Shown: positions 7,299 through 14,693 of the stretch, piece by piece
How the letters are laid out: each line of letters starts with the position of its first letter
Numbering within the stretch: position 1 is the first letter of the stretch
Assembly (NCBI GenBank): GCA_031403955.1
Contig: JANNGR010000277.1
Coordinates: 1-18,684, forward strand
Reading direction: 5' to 3'
Origin: CAISIP01 sp031403955
Lineage (GTDB): Bacteria > Pseudomonadota > Gammaproteobacteria > Burkholderiales > Burkholderiaceae_C
Length of the DNA stretch: 18,684 nucleotides
Notes under the pieces: generated by a model
The model's input: the letters and a program-made list of their open reading frames with translations, nothing else
What the model was told of the DNA's origin: nothing
Database searches by the model: none
Program-made: the position numbers and the translations under genes

Positions 7299-8194
7299 TG
7301 CTGAACTTTCTTCCTGCCGTGCTGGTGGGCGCCATCGCCTGCGTATTGATGGTGCTAAACGCATTGTTCTGGGTGCCGTTATTGCTGGTTTTTTCGCTGC
7401 TGAAGCTGCTGATCCCGATTCCCGCCGTGCGACGCGCGATCGCGCCGGTGTTGCTGCGAATTGCCGAGTCGTGGATTTGGTGCAACAGCGCCTGGATGGC
7501 ACTCACCCAGCGCACCACCTGGGACGTGGCGGGGCTCGATGGCCTGGACCCGCATAGCTGGTACATGGTCACCAGCAACCACCAGTCGTGGGTCGACATT
7601 CTGGTGCTGCAGCACCTGCTCAACCGGCGCATTCCGCTGCTGAAGTTTTTTCTAAAGCAGCAGTTGATCTGGGTTCCGGTGATGGGGCTTGCATGGTGGG
7701 CGCTGGACTTCCCGTTCATGCGCCGGCACAGCGAGGAGTTTCTGAAGCTGCACCCCGAGATGCGCGGAAAAGACCAGGAAACAACCCGCAAGGCATGCGA
7801 GAAATTCGCGCTGGTGCCCACCAGCGTGATGAATTTCACCGAAGGCACCCGCTTCAGACCAGCCAAACACCAGCGCCAGCAGTCGCCCTATTTGCACCTG
7901 CTCAAACCCAAGGCGGGCGGCATGGCGCTGGCGCTAAACGCCATGGGCGGCAAGTTCAAGGCCATTTTGGATATCACGATTGTTTACCCGGACGGCACAC
8001 CGACGTTCTGGCATTTCCTGCAAGGGGAACTGAAACGCGTCATCGTGCGGGCCAGGTTGTTGCCGATACCGCAACATCTGATTGGCGCCGACTACAGCGG
8101 CGACGCAGCGGTGCGCGCGGCGTTTCAGACCTGGGTGCAACAGTTGTGGCGCGAGAAAGACGCCGAAATCACGGAACTTCTCAAGCCGGGCTGA
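7298..8194 (+). CDS. PlsC-family acyltransferase, YihG-like
   Basis: The protein is 298 residues. A hydrophobic N-terminus (about 5-40) suggests an inner-membrane anchor. The acyltransferase box is NHQSWVD (94-100, the HX4D motif with His95 and Asp100). Motif III is NFTEGTR (179-185), and the IVYPDGTP segment comes later. These are the signatures of 1-acylglycerol-3-phosphate acyltransferase relatives. Length and the region PFMRRHSEEFL resemble E. coli YihG, which acylates lysophosphatidic acid or related lipids. The start codon overlaps the crotonase stop by one base. The gene ends three bases from the end of the convergent msrA gene, leaving no room for a separate terminator. The pairing with a crotonase suggests acyl-CoA supply for lipid modification, but that is inference. 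Confidence 0.85.
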   Translation: MLNFLPAVLVGAIACVLMVLNALFWVPLLLVFSLLKLLIPIPAVRRAIAPVLLRIAESWIWCNSAWMALTQRTTWDVAGLDGLDPHSWYMVTSNHQSWVDILVLQHLLNRRIPLLKFFLKQQLIWVPVMGLAWWALDFPFMRRHSEEFLKLHPEMRGKDQETTRKACEKFALVPTSVMNFTEGTRFRPAKHQRQQSPYLHLLKPKAGGMALALNAMGGKFKAILDITIVYPDGTPTFWHFLQGELKRVIVRARLLPIPQHLIGADYSGDAAVRAAFQTWVQQLWREKDAEITELLKPG

Positions 8195-8197
8195 GCT

Positions 8198-8821
8198 TCA
8201 GTGCGCTGCGGCATCGCCCCACAGTTGCTTCAGCCGCGCGTCGCGCCCGCAACCGGTGCGGTAGAGTTTGTAACGCACCGGATTCTTCATGTAGTAGTCC
8301 TGGTGGTAGTCCTCGGCCGGGTAAAACGCGCCGGCCAGCACCACTTCGGTCACGATCGGGTCTTTGAAAGGCTTGGACTTCTCCAGCGCGGCGCGCGACG
8401 CCGTGGCTATCTGGAGCTGCTTTGCATCTTGCGCGAAGATCGCGCTGCGGTAGGGTGACCCGGCATCACAGAACTGGCGGTCTTTGGTGGTTGGGTCGAT
8501 GGTGCGCCAAAAGTGTTTCACCAGTTGTTCGTAGCTCACTTTGGCCGGGTCGAAGACCAATTCCACCGCCTCGGCGTGCCCGGTGGTATCCGCCGACACC
8601 TGCTCGTAATTCGGGTTCACCGTTTTGCCACCGGTATAACCCGACGTCGTGGAAATCACGCCGGGCACCTTGTCGAAATCGGCCTCCACACACCAGAAGC
8701 AGCCACCCGCGAAGATGGCCTTCGCATTTGGTCCGGCAGCCAGGCCCAGGGCGCAGAAGCCACCCAGTGCGGTAGCGGCGGCGATGCGACGCAGCAAGAG
8801 AAATCGGGTGTTGGTGGTCAT
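8198..8821 (-). CDS. msrA: Peptide-methionine (S)-S-oxide reductase MsrA, exported form
   Basis: The protein is 207 residues. Residues 1-30 look like a signal peptide (TRFLLLRRIAAATALGG core, Ala-rich end), so repair of oxidised Met in the periplasm is likely. The catalytic motif GCFWCVE lies at 40-46, with Cys41 as nucleophile. GYTGG, the YEQVSADTTGHAEAV segment, FWRTIDPTT and AEDYHQDYY are all standard MsrA signatures. A Cys at 191 (RTGCGRDARL) can act as the recycling residue. The ATG at 8821 is preferred over an in-frame TTG at 8848, because the signal peptide begins there. It is divergent from the amidohydrolase, whose possible start is only 28 bases away. Confidence 0.95.
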   Translation of the reverse strand: MTTNTRFLLLRRIAAATALGGFCALGLAAGPNAKAIFAGGCFWCVEADFDKVPGVISTTSGYTGGKTVNPNYEQVSADTTGHAEAVELVFDPAKVSYEQLVKHFWRTIDPTTKDRQFCDAGSPYRSAIFAQDAKQLQIATASRAALEKSKPFKDPIVTEVVLAGAFYPAEDYHQDYYMKNPVRYKLYRTGCGRDARLKQLWGDAAAH

Positions 8822-8849
8822 GGCAGGTCCAATCGGATAAGGAGTCAAA

Positions 8850-10523
8850 ATGGGGATTGCAACTTGGTCGGGTGTTGCGTCACATTCTTACTGCATTGTC
8901 CGGGTTGGTCCATACGTCATGAAAACAGACCTGCTTTTTCGAGGTGGATTGGTAGTCGACGGCACCGGGGCTGCAGCGCGCAACGCGGACGTCGGCGTGT
9001 TCGAGGGGCGTATTGTGTTTGTCGGCGACGGTTCGGGCGCACCGGCCAGCAGGGTCATCGACGCCAGCGGCCTGGTAGTGGCGCCGGGCTTCATCGACAT
9101 CCACACCCACTCCGACCTGAGCCTGCTGATCGACGGTCGCGGCCAGAGCAAGGTGCACCAGGGCGTGACCACCGAAGTGACCGGCAATTGTGGTTTCTCG
9201 CCCTTCCCGATCAACCCGGCCAACATGCAACTGCACCAGGACCTGCTGGCCGGTATCGGCGACGATGCGCTGGAGTTGTCGTGGGTCGATCTGGAGGGTT
9301 ACCGGCAGGTGGCCGAGACACGTGGCATCGCCATCAACATCGCCCCGCTGATCGGGCACGGGGCGCTGCGTATCGCGGCGATGGGTGTCTCAAGCAGCCC
9401 GGCGAGTACGCAACAACTGGCGAAGATGCAAACCCTGCTGGGACAAATGCTGGACCAGGGCGCTTACGGCATGAGCACCGGGCTGACCTATGTGCCGTCG
9501 CGTTACGCGCCCACCAGTGAACTGCTGTCAATGTGCGAAACATTGGCCGCGCGCCGACGGATCTACGCGTCACACGCGCGTGACAAGGACCTGGACGGCG
9601 ATGACCATCGTTACGGCCCGCTAAACGAGGCTTTGCATCTGGGCCGTGCAACCGGTGTCAAGGTGCAGTATTCCCACGCGGCCATCAATACGCCGTCTGA
9701 ATGGGGCAGCGCCGGCGCGTGGACAAGCCGGTTTGAAACCGCGGTGCAGCAAGGCGTGGACGCTGCGTTCGATGTTTACCCGTATGACGCGTCCAGTTCC
9801 GCGCTGACGCAATACCTGCCGGCCTGGGTGCAGGAAGGCGGTGTGGCGGCGATGCGTGAGCGCCTGTCGGATGCGCAGGAGATGGCGCGGGCCGAAGCCG
9901 ACCTGGCGCAGGGCTGGTCGGCCAACCGCATTCCGTGGTTATGGGACCGGGTGGTGCTGGCCCGCACCGACGGAGTGCTGGGTGCAACGGAAGGCAAGAC
10001 GATCGAAGCGGCAGCCACGCAGGCCGGCATGACGCCATCTCGTTATGTGCTGGAGTTATGCCGGGAAGGCGGCAACCGCATCATGGTGGTGCTGTTTTAC
10101 CGCACCGAAGACGACATGCGCACTTTCCTGAAATGCCGCCACGCGTTAGTCGGGTCCGACGGCTCGGCGATCGCGTTCGAACAGGGCAGCCGGCAGCCGC
10201 ACCCGCGCAACTTTGGCGCCAGCGTGCGCGTGCTGGGGCGTTTTGTGCGCGACCTGGCCGATCTGGACCTGGCCACCGCCATCGCCAAGATGACCGGCGG
10301 TGTCGCGGCCAGGCTGCGCATGGCTGACCGCGGAACGCTGGCGCCGGGCATGGCGGCCGACATCGTGGTTTTTGATGCGCGGGAAGTGCGCGACCGCGGT
10401 ACCTACCTGGTGCCGTGCCAGAAGGCCAGCGGCGTGATGCATGTACTCGTCAACGGTGAACTGGTAGTGACCGACGGCGAACAGACACCAGCACGCCCGG
10501 GACGTGTGCTGAGGGCGTTATGA
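8850..10523 (+). CDS. D-aminoacylase / N-acyl-D-amino-acid deacylase family amidohydrolase
   Basis: The protein is 557 residues from this start. The fold opens with DLLFRGGLVVDGTG. Metal-site residues follow: GFIDIHTHSD (His85, His87), GNCGFSPFP (Cys114), YASHARD (His242), YSHAAIN (His276) and GSDGSAI (Asp437). The Cys ligand and the order of His residues match the D-aminoacylase group of Amidohydro_3. These enzymes split N-acyl-D-amino acids into a fatty or acetic acid and a D-amino acid. The start is uncertain: the ATG at 8850 has AAGGAG seven bases upstream, whereas family members usually begin at the equivalent of the ATG at 8919 (MKTDLLFRGG). The stop overlaps the SDR gene by ATGA, so the two form an operon. 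Confidence 0.88.
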   Translation: MGIATWSGVASHSYCIVRVGPYVMKTDLLFRGGLVVDGTGAAARNADVGVFEGRIVFVGDGSGAPASRVIDASGLVVAPGFIDIHTHSDLSLLIDGRGQSKVHQGVTTEVTGNCGFSPFPINPANMQLHQDLLAGIGDDALELSWVDLEGYRQVAETRGIAINIAPLIGHGALRIAAMGVSSSPASTQQLAKMQTLLGQMLDQGAYGMSTGLTYVPSRYAPTSELLSMCETLAARRRIYASHARDKDLDGDDHRYGPLNEALHLGRATGVKVQYSHAAINTPSEWGSAGAWTSRFETAVQQGVDAAFDVYPYDASSSALTQYLPAWVQEGGVAAMRERLSDAQEMARAEADLAQGWSANRIPWLWDRVVLARTDGVLGATEGKTIEAAATQAGMTPSRYVLELCREGGNRIMVVLFYRTEDDMRTFLKCRHALVGSDGSAIAFEQGSRQPHPRNFGASVRVLGRFVRDLADLDLATAIAKMTGGVAARLRMADRGTLAPGMAADIVVFDAREVRDRGTYLVPCQKASGVMHVLVNGELVVTDGEQTPARPGRVLRAL

Positions 10524-11320
10524 CCGGCGCATCGCGTCCCTTGCCCAAGTGGCTCGACCTTGGGGGACAAGTCGCCGTGGTAAGCGGGGGCGGCACCCAC
10601 CTCGGACTGGCCATGGCCACGGCCCTGGGTGAACTGGGCTGCAGCGTCTACCTGCTGGGGCGCCGGCGTGAGGTGGTGCAGTCCAGTGCCGCGCAGATGC
10701 AGGCCAAAGGCCTGTCGGCGTTTGCCGTCAGCGCCGACGCTGCCGATGAACCTGCGATCGGACAACTCGTGCAGGAGATCGTGCAGCGGCATGGCCGGCT
10801 CGACGTGATGGTATGTAATGCGGGCGGCTCGCTTGGCGGGGCGATGGCGCCGAACATTTCGGTCGCGGACCTGGAAGCGACGATGCGCCTGAATGTAAGC
10901 ACCACGCTGGTCTGCGCTCAGGCCGCCGCGCGCGTGATGATGGCCAGCCAACGCGGTGCCATCATCACCGTGGGCTCGATCCACAGCACGCTGGGTAGCG
11001 ACCCGCGCCTGTACGCGCCTGAGTTCCGGCGCTCGTCGCAGTCCTACCATGCGTCCAAAGGCGCCATCCTCAACCTGACGCGCGCGCTGGCCTGTGAACT
11101 GGCGCAACACGGCATCACGGTCAACTGCATCAGCCCGGGGCAGATACCCAAGGCTGGTATCGATCCGGCAACAGCCGAAAACTTTCGCAACATGGTGCCG
11201 TTGGGCCGGCTCGGATTGCCTGCGGACCTGAACGCCGCCATTGCGCTGTTCGCGTCACCAGCCGGGCGCTGGATCACCGGGCAAAACCTGACGGTGGATG
11301 GGGGTTGGTCGGCTTGGTGA
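10520..11320 (+). CDS. Short-chain dehydrogenase/reductase (classical SDR)
   Basis: The protein is 266 residues, the normal length for a classical SDR. The nucleotide-binding loop is SGGGTHLG (22-29), unusual in starting with Ser-Gly-Gly-Gly where TGxxxGxG is typical. NAGG (100-103) follows, then Ser153 in ITVGSIHST, and Tyr176/Lys180 in SYHASKG. The tail ITGQNLTVDGGWSAW is the standard SDR ending. Arg-Arg after the second strand (GRRRE) suggests a preference for NADP(H). The gene overlaps the amidohydrolase by four bases, so both products probably serve one pathway. That could be metabolism of an N-acyl amino acid or a sugar-acid derivative; the substrate is not evident. Confidence 0.9.
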   Translation: MTGASRPLPKWLDLGGQVAVVSGGGTHLGLAMATALGELGCSVYLLGRRREVVQSSAAQMQAKGLSAFAVSADAADEPAIGQLVQEIVQRHGRLDVMVCNAGGSLGGAMAPNISVADLEATMRLNVSTTLVCAQAAARVMMASQRGAIITVGSIHSTLGSDPRLYAPEFRRSSQSYHASKGAILNLTRALACELAQHGITVNCISPGQIPKAGIDPATAENFRNMVPLGRLGLPADLNAAIALFASPAGRWITGQNLTVDGGWSAW

Positions 11321-11415
11321 GGACGAGTTATCTTTCATCAGTGATTCGACTTTGATCCCCGGTCCGGCAGGGCATGCCCACAAACACTGCAGCGCAGCCG
11401 CGATGCCACGCTTGT

Positions 11416-11826
11416 TCAATCAAACGGATTGATCAACTGAACGCCCGTGCCAACAAAGTCAGCCACGTTACGAGTCACCACAGTCATGCCGTGTTCGAGC
11501 GCGGTGGCTGCCATCATGGCATCACGGTCAGAACGCGGACTTGGCACATGCATCGCTGCGCACAAGGTCGCGGTGTTATCCGTGAAAGGCAGAATGCGGC
11601 CGGCAAAAGTCGCCCGCACGCCGGTCAGCCAAACGCGCAGCGCTCCGCCCTGCGACGGTGTCCTGCGCTCCAGGGCCATCACGCCTTGTTCCAGTTCTAG
11701 GATGCTGATCGCCGACATGAAAAGCCGACTGGCTGGCTGGGCTGCTGCCCATGACCGCACTTGCGCCGACTGTTTGGCCTTGCCCTGGCGCAGTTCGGAA
11801 ATTACGTTTGTGTCGAGAACGTACAT
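11416..11826 (-). CDS. vapC: VapC-family PIN-domain toxin
   Basis: The protein is 136 residues, the typical size of VapC ribonucleases. The acidic metal site is visible: Asp5 in YVLDTNVISEL, Glu44 in ISILELEQG, Asp102 in SDRDAMMAATAL, and Asp123 in VVTRNVADF. Members cut RNA (tRNA, rRNA or mRNA) when freed from their antitoxin. The target here is unknown. It starts 12 bases after the stop of the antitoxin gene, the usual antitoxin-toxin order. A gap of 95 bp separates it from the SDR gene end and contains only a 10-bp palindrome GGGCATGCCC (11370-11379). Confidence 0.88.
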   Translation of the reverse strand: MYVLDTNVISELRQGKAKQSAQVRSWAAAQPASRLFMSAISILELEQGVMALERRTPSQGGALRVWLTGVRATFAGRILPFTDNTATLCAAMHVPSPRSDRDAMMAATALEHGMTVVTRNVADFVGTGVQLINPFD

Positions 11827-11838
11827 TGCCTGCGCGTC

Positions 11839-12123
11839 TCAACCGAGCTTGGCAGGGCGAAACTTGACCTTCAGGCGAGGTGGTTCGAACTCGATGCCCA
11901 CACCACCTTCCAATCTACCGGCTGAGCCACTCGGAATTGCATCCATAACATCCAATAGCGACTCTTCCCGCTGCCCTGCAAGGTGGTAATAGTCTTCAAT
12001 TTTGAGCAGTGCGAAGGCGGGACGCCCGCGGTCGGTGATGAACACCGGACCCTTCTGCGCAGCGCGTTTGGCTGCGCTCACATCGCGGGTGAAATTGCGG
12101 CTGGAATAGGTGTGAACGGACAT
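11839..12123 (-). CDS. Phd/YefM-type antitoxin partner of the PIN toxin
   Basis: This is a 94-residue protein. The N-terminal part (SSRNFTRDVSAAKRAAQKGP, then VFITDRGRPAFALLKIEDYYHL) is the Phd/YefM DNA-binding and dimerisation fold. The C-terminal part (about 60-94) is extended, with Pro and basic residues, as expected for the segment that wraps the toxin. It should neutralise the PIN nuclease and repress the operon promoter just upstream. The start at 12123 has GAGGA a few bases upstream. Confidence 0.85.
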   Translation of the reverse strand: MSVHTYSSRNFTRDVSAAKRAAQKGPVFITDRGRPAFALLKIEDYYHLAGQREESLLDVMDAIPSGSAGRLEGGVGIEFEPPRLKVKFRPAKLG

Positions 12124-12188
12124 GTTTCCTCATTCCTTGATCGACGCATAAGCTGGCATTTGTACATCCGATGATGGCTAATGTTTGT

Positions 12189-12217
12189 ATGTTATGACAT
12201 TTGTGTTTTTGAGTCAA
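12189..12217 (-). promoter_or_regulatory. Likely sigma70 promoter of the toxin-antitoxin operon
   Basis: On the minus strand, TTGACT (12212-12217) and TAACAT (12189-12194) are separated by exactly 17 bases. This would start transcription near 12182, about 60 bases before the antitoxin ATG. The -10 region lies in ATGTTATGACAT (12189-12200), whose ends are complementary. A TGTACA hexamer is present downstream at 12161-12166. TGTACA is the operator core in the E. coli yefM-yoeB operon, so autoregulation at these sites is plausible but inferred. Confidence 0.5.
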
Positions 12218-12280
12218 ACTTGGTCAGCCTGCCAAACCGTTTAACTTGGTATTTGAATCGCGCAGGCCGGCGGCTACCCG

Positions 12281-12340
12281 CTATTCAGGAGTGATGCCGG
12301 CCGCCTTCACCACCTTGCTCCATTTTTCGCGGTCGGCGAA
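12281..12340 (-). pseudogene. C-terminal remnant of a Bug/TctC-type solute-binding protein gene
   Basis: Read on the minus strand, 20 codons give FADREKWSKVVKAAGITPE and a stop. This is the standard end of Bug-family periplasmic receptors; compare AEHAKWSRVIREAGIKLE in the intact gene at 13581. Upstream in the same frame (towards 12425) the family similarity stops, so only the tail survives. It differs from the intact copy, so it came from another paralogue. The remainder of 12218-12437 shows nothing I recognise. Confidence 0.65.
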
Positions 12341-12437
12341 TCCCCGGCGCGAGGGTCTATCGCCATCGCTGAAAAGCAGTCGCGCAATACGCATGTCCCG
12401 GCTGCCAGGCCCCGGGACATGTGATTGCGGCTAGAAG

Positions 12438-12484
12438 TTGCGCCAATTTTGGCGTCGCCTGCGGCGCACTTGAACTTGGCGCAA
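12438..12484. repeat. Overlapping inverted repeats downstream of the O-methyltransferase gene
   Basis: TTGCGCCAA (12438-12446) and TTGGCGCAA (12476-12484) are perfect 9-bp complements. The inner CGCCAA (12441-12446) can instead pair with TTGGCG (12449-12454), so two hairpins exclude each other. The site follows the stop of the leftward methyltransferase gene (12496) and could end its transcript. There is no clear U-run, so an intrinsic terminator is not certain. Confidence 0.4.
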
Positions 12485-12495
12485 ACGCGCGGCCC

Positions 12496-13548
12496 CTAAA
12501 TCGGTACGGATTCGATCACGCTGTACGGGTCACCCAGTGCCTGCAAGCGGGAGATGCGTAGCTTCGCAGTGTCAAGCAGTTGCCGATACTGCGTTTCCGT
12601 GCGCTCACGACCGCCTGTGCCGACCAACATGTTGAGGTCGGATCGCGCAATTCCCTGATCGCGCGGCGAATCACAAAAGTGCTCTGGCGCGATGCGCTCG
12701 ATGACGAACAGTCTGGCGTGCGGTGCCATCACGCGTCGGCAATTGCGAAGAATTTCCACTGCCAGGTCATCATCCCAATCGTGCAGAACACTCTTGAGCA
12801 GATACGCATCCGCTGCCGCGGGAACAGCGTCGAAGAAGCTGCCTGTGACCAGCGTGCAACGACCTTCGACGCCGGCGGCGGCCAGGCGGTTGCCGGCGGC
12901 GCTGGTCGCGTGCGCGAGGTCGAACAAGATGCCGCGCAAGCAGGGGTGTCCAGAGAGGATCGCTGCGATCAGTTCTCCGTAACCGCCACCCACGTCGACA
13001 ATGAGGCGCATGCCGGACCAGTCCACGTTTTGGGCGACGGCCAAGGCGACTGGCTGGGTCAGGTCGACCATCGCACGATTGAACAATTGTGCCCCTTGCG
13101 CATCGCTTTCGAGATGGTGGAAGCCATCGAAACCGCTTGCCTGCTTGCGAATGCTGTCGCCAGTGCGAACGCTCTGCACCAGGCGACCCCAAGTCGCCCA
13201 GGACCGGGTGCCGCAAAACTCGGCCCAAGCCGCGAGCGAGCCGGGAACATCCGCACGTAATAGCGCACCCACCGAAGTGAGCTCGAACAGCCCGTCGGCC
13301 GGTTCGGTCAACACGCCGATGCTGGTCAACGCGCGTAGCAGTCGAGTGAGTGACGGCCCATGGCAGTGCGTGGCTTGCGCCAGCGCGTGCGCGGTTTGCG
13401 GTCCATCGCGCAGCAGTTCGGGCAGGCGCAGCTGGTTGGCCACCGATATCGCTTGCGTAGTCCAGTTCGCGTGGATGAGCGCGAGCAGCCGCGCCCGCGG
13501 GTCGACGTTTTGCGCTGCCGTGGCAAATGATGATTCAGGCGGTGTCAT
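12496..13548 (-). CDS. SAM-dependent O-methyltransferase (Methyltransf_2 / acetylserotonin O-methyltransferase type)
   Basis: The protein is 350 residues. An N-terminal dimerisation winged helix (about 25-100) carries ISVANQLRLPELLRDGPQTA and PSLTRLLRALTSIGVL. The SAM site is IVDVGGGYGELIAAIL in mid-protein. The catalytic-base region KSVLHDWDDDLAVEILRNC has a His-Asp-Trp, as in plant and bacterial small-molecule O-methyltransferases. It methylates a hydroxyl group on a small, usually aromatic, acceptor that cannot be named from sequence. The ATG at 13548 has AAAGGA seven bases upstream. The frame stays open far to the right, but that is only GC-rich shadow. It lies 32 bases after the Bug receptor gene, probably on the same transcript. 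Confidence 0.88.
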   Translation of the reverse strand: MTPPESSFATAAQNVDPRARLLALIHANWTTQAISVANQLRLPELLRDGPQTAHALAQATHCHGPSLTRLLRALTSIGVLTEPADGLFELTSVGALLRADVPGSLAAWAEFCGTRSWATWGRLVQSVRTGDSIRKQASGFDGFHHLESDAQGAQLFNRAMVDLTQPVALAVAQNVDWSGMRLIVDVGGGYGELIAAILSGHPCLRGILFDLAHATSAAGNRLAAAGVEGRCTLVTGSFFDAVPAAADAYLLKSVLHDWDDDLAVEILRNCRRVMAPHARLFVIERIAPEHFCDSPRDQGIARSDLNMLVGTGGRERTETQYRQLLDTAKLRISRLQALGDPYSVIESVPI

Positions 13549-13580
13549 GGCGAAATCCTTTCGCTTTGCAGCGCGCTGCG

Positions 13581-14573
13581 TCACTCGAGCTTGATGCCAG
13601 CTTCGCGAATCACCCTGCTCCATTTCGCGTGCTCGGCGCGAATGGCGGCGGCGAATACGTCGGGCGGATCGGCGCGGGCATCGGCACCGAACTCGGCGAA
13701 CCAAGCGCGGGCCTCGGGGGTCGCGAGAATGCCGCTGATGTCCCGATAGAGCAGCGCCACGATAGTCTTTGGTGTGGCCGCGGGCACGGCAATGCCGACC
13801 CAGCCCTGAAACTCGGCCCCCGCCAAACCGGCCTCGGCCATCGTCGGCACATCGGGCAGCGACGCAACTCTTTGCGGGCCGGTGACTGCCAGCGCGCGCA
13901 GACGGCCAGCCTTCACCTGCGGCAACTGCACGGTCAAGCCTTCGATCGAGTAGCTGATGTGGCCCGCGATTAGGTCGGACACGGCTTGCCCGCCACCCTT
14001 GTAAGGCACATGCACGGTGTCGATCCCCGCCGCGCGCTTGAACAACTCGCCGGCCAGGTGCGGCGGTGTTCCGATGCCGGGCGATCCGAAGTTGAACTGG
14101 CCTGGCTTCGCCTTGGCCAGTTGCACCAGCTCGGCGACCGTGTTGGCGCGTACGTCGGGATGCACCGCAAGCAGCAGGGGGCCGACCCCGAGGTAAGTAA
14201 TCGGCGCAAAGTCGCCGAGCGGGTCGTAGCCGGGACGGCTGTACAAGTGCGGGTTGACAGTCATGACACCCTGGTGAATGATGGTCAAGGTGTAGCCGTC
14301 CGGAGCACTGCGGGCACCCATTTCCATGCCGAGGTTGCCCCCGGCACCGGGTTTGTTCTCGACGATGACGCTTTGGCCGAGCTGCGGCGCCAGGCGCTCG
14401 GCCAACCAGCGCGCCCGGATGTCGGTCACGCCACCGGTACCGCCCGGCACGAGGACGCGAACCGGCTTGGCGGGCCACGGCGGTTCTTGGGCGGCGGCCG
14501 GCAAATGGAGGGTGGCGACTAGGCCGAATACGAGCAAGGCCATCAGGCGGTTGATGGTGTTCATGCGGTTCAT
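13581..14573 (-). CDS. Bug-family (TctC-like) tripartite tricarboxylate transporter substrate-binding protein
   Basis: The protein is 330 residues. The signal peptide spans residues 1 to about 28 (hydrophobic MALLVFGLVATLHL core, ending AAAQ). The mature part begins with WPAKPVRVLVPG. Hallmarks follow: GGVTDIRARWLAERL, VIVENKPGAGGNLG, APDGYTL, HVPYKGGGQAVSDLIAG, SLPDVPTMAEAG and AKWSRVIREAGIKLE. Bug proteins bind small carboxylates or other ligands in the periplasm, and most are orphans without transporter genes nearby, as here. The start at 14573 has AGGGG upstream; an ATG at 14564 is the alternative. It is divergent from a LysR regulator, the commonest arrangement in Burkholderiales, and is followed by the O-methyltransferase. 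Confidence 0.93.
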   Translation of the reverse strand: MNRMNTINRLMALLVFGLVATLHLPAAAQEPPWPAKPVRVLVPGGTGGVTDIRARWLAERLAPQLGQSVIVENKPGAGGNLGMEMGARSAPDGYTLTIIHQGVMTVNPHLYSRPGYDPLGDFAPITYLGVGPLLLAVHPDVRANTVAELVQLAKAKPGQFNFGSPGIGTPPHLAGELFKRAAGIDTVHVPYKGGGQAVSDLIAGHISYSIEGLTVQLPQVKAGRLRALAVTGPQRVASLPDVPTMAEAGLAGAEFQGWVGIAVPAATPKTIVALLYRDISGILATPEARAWFAEFGADARADPPDVFAAAIRAEHAKWSRVIREAGIKLE

Positions 14574-14612
14574 ACGGTGCCCCTGCCCGGTGGTTCGGGT
14601 TGCCACGACTTT

Positions 14613-14665
14613 AGGCGCGCGCCTGCTGTAATGGAATATTCCGGTGGTTGCAGCCGGCTGCAACC
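14613..14665. promoter_or_regulatory. Three consecutive perfect palindromes between the Bug and LysR genes
   Basis: AGGCGCGCGCCT (14613-14624), GGAATATTCC (14633-14642) and GGTTGCAGCCGGCTGCAACC (14646-14665) are each exactly self-complementary. Their centres are spaced 19 and 18 bases apart. They fill the 120-bp divergent spacer where a LysR regulator would bind. The 20-mer contains a T-N12-A core, close to the T-N11-A LysR box. Binding is inferred, not shown. Confidence 0.55.
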
Positions 14666-14693
14666 GTTGGTTCAAGCTCGATGGAGGTATTTG

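Noticed and set aside
13549..14478. Rightward extension of the methyltransferase frame to a 660-aa open frame
   Set aside because: The extra part is out of frame with the real Bug receptor gene and is Arg/Pro-rich shadow coding. A good ribosome site and the homology start are at 13548.
14577..14693. Longer N-terminus for the LysR regulator
   Set aside because: The added residues have no family resemblance and cover the palindromic regulatory spacer. GGAGG fixes the start at 14694.
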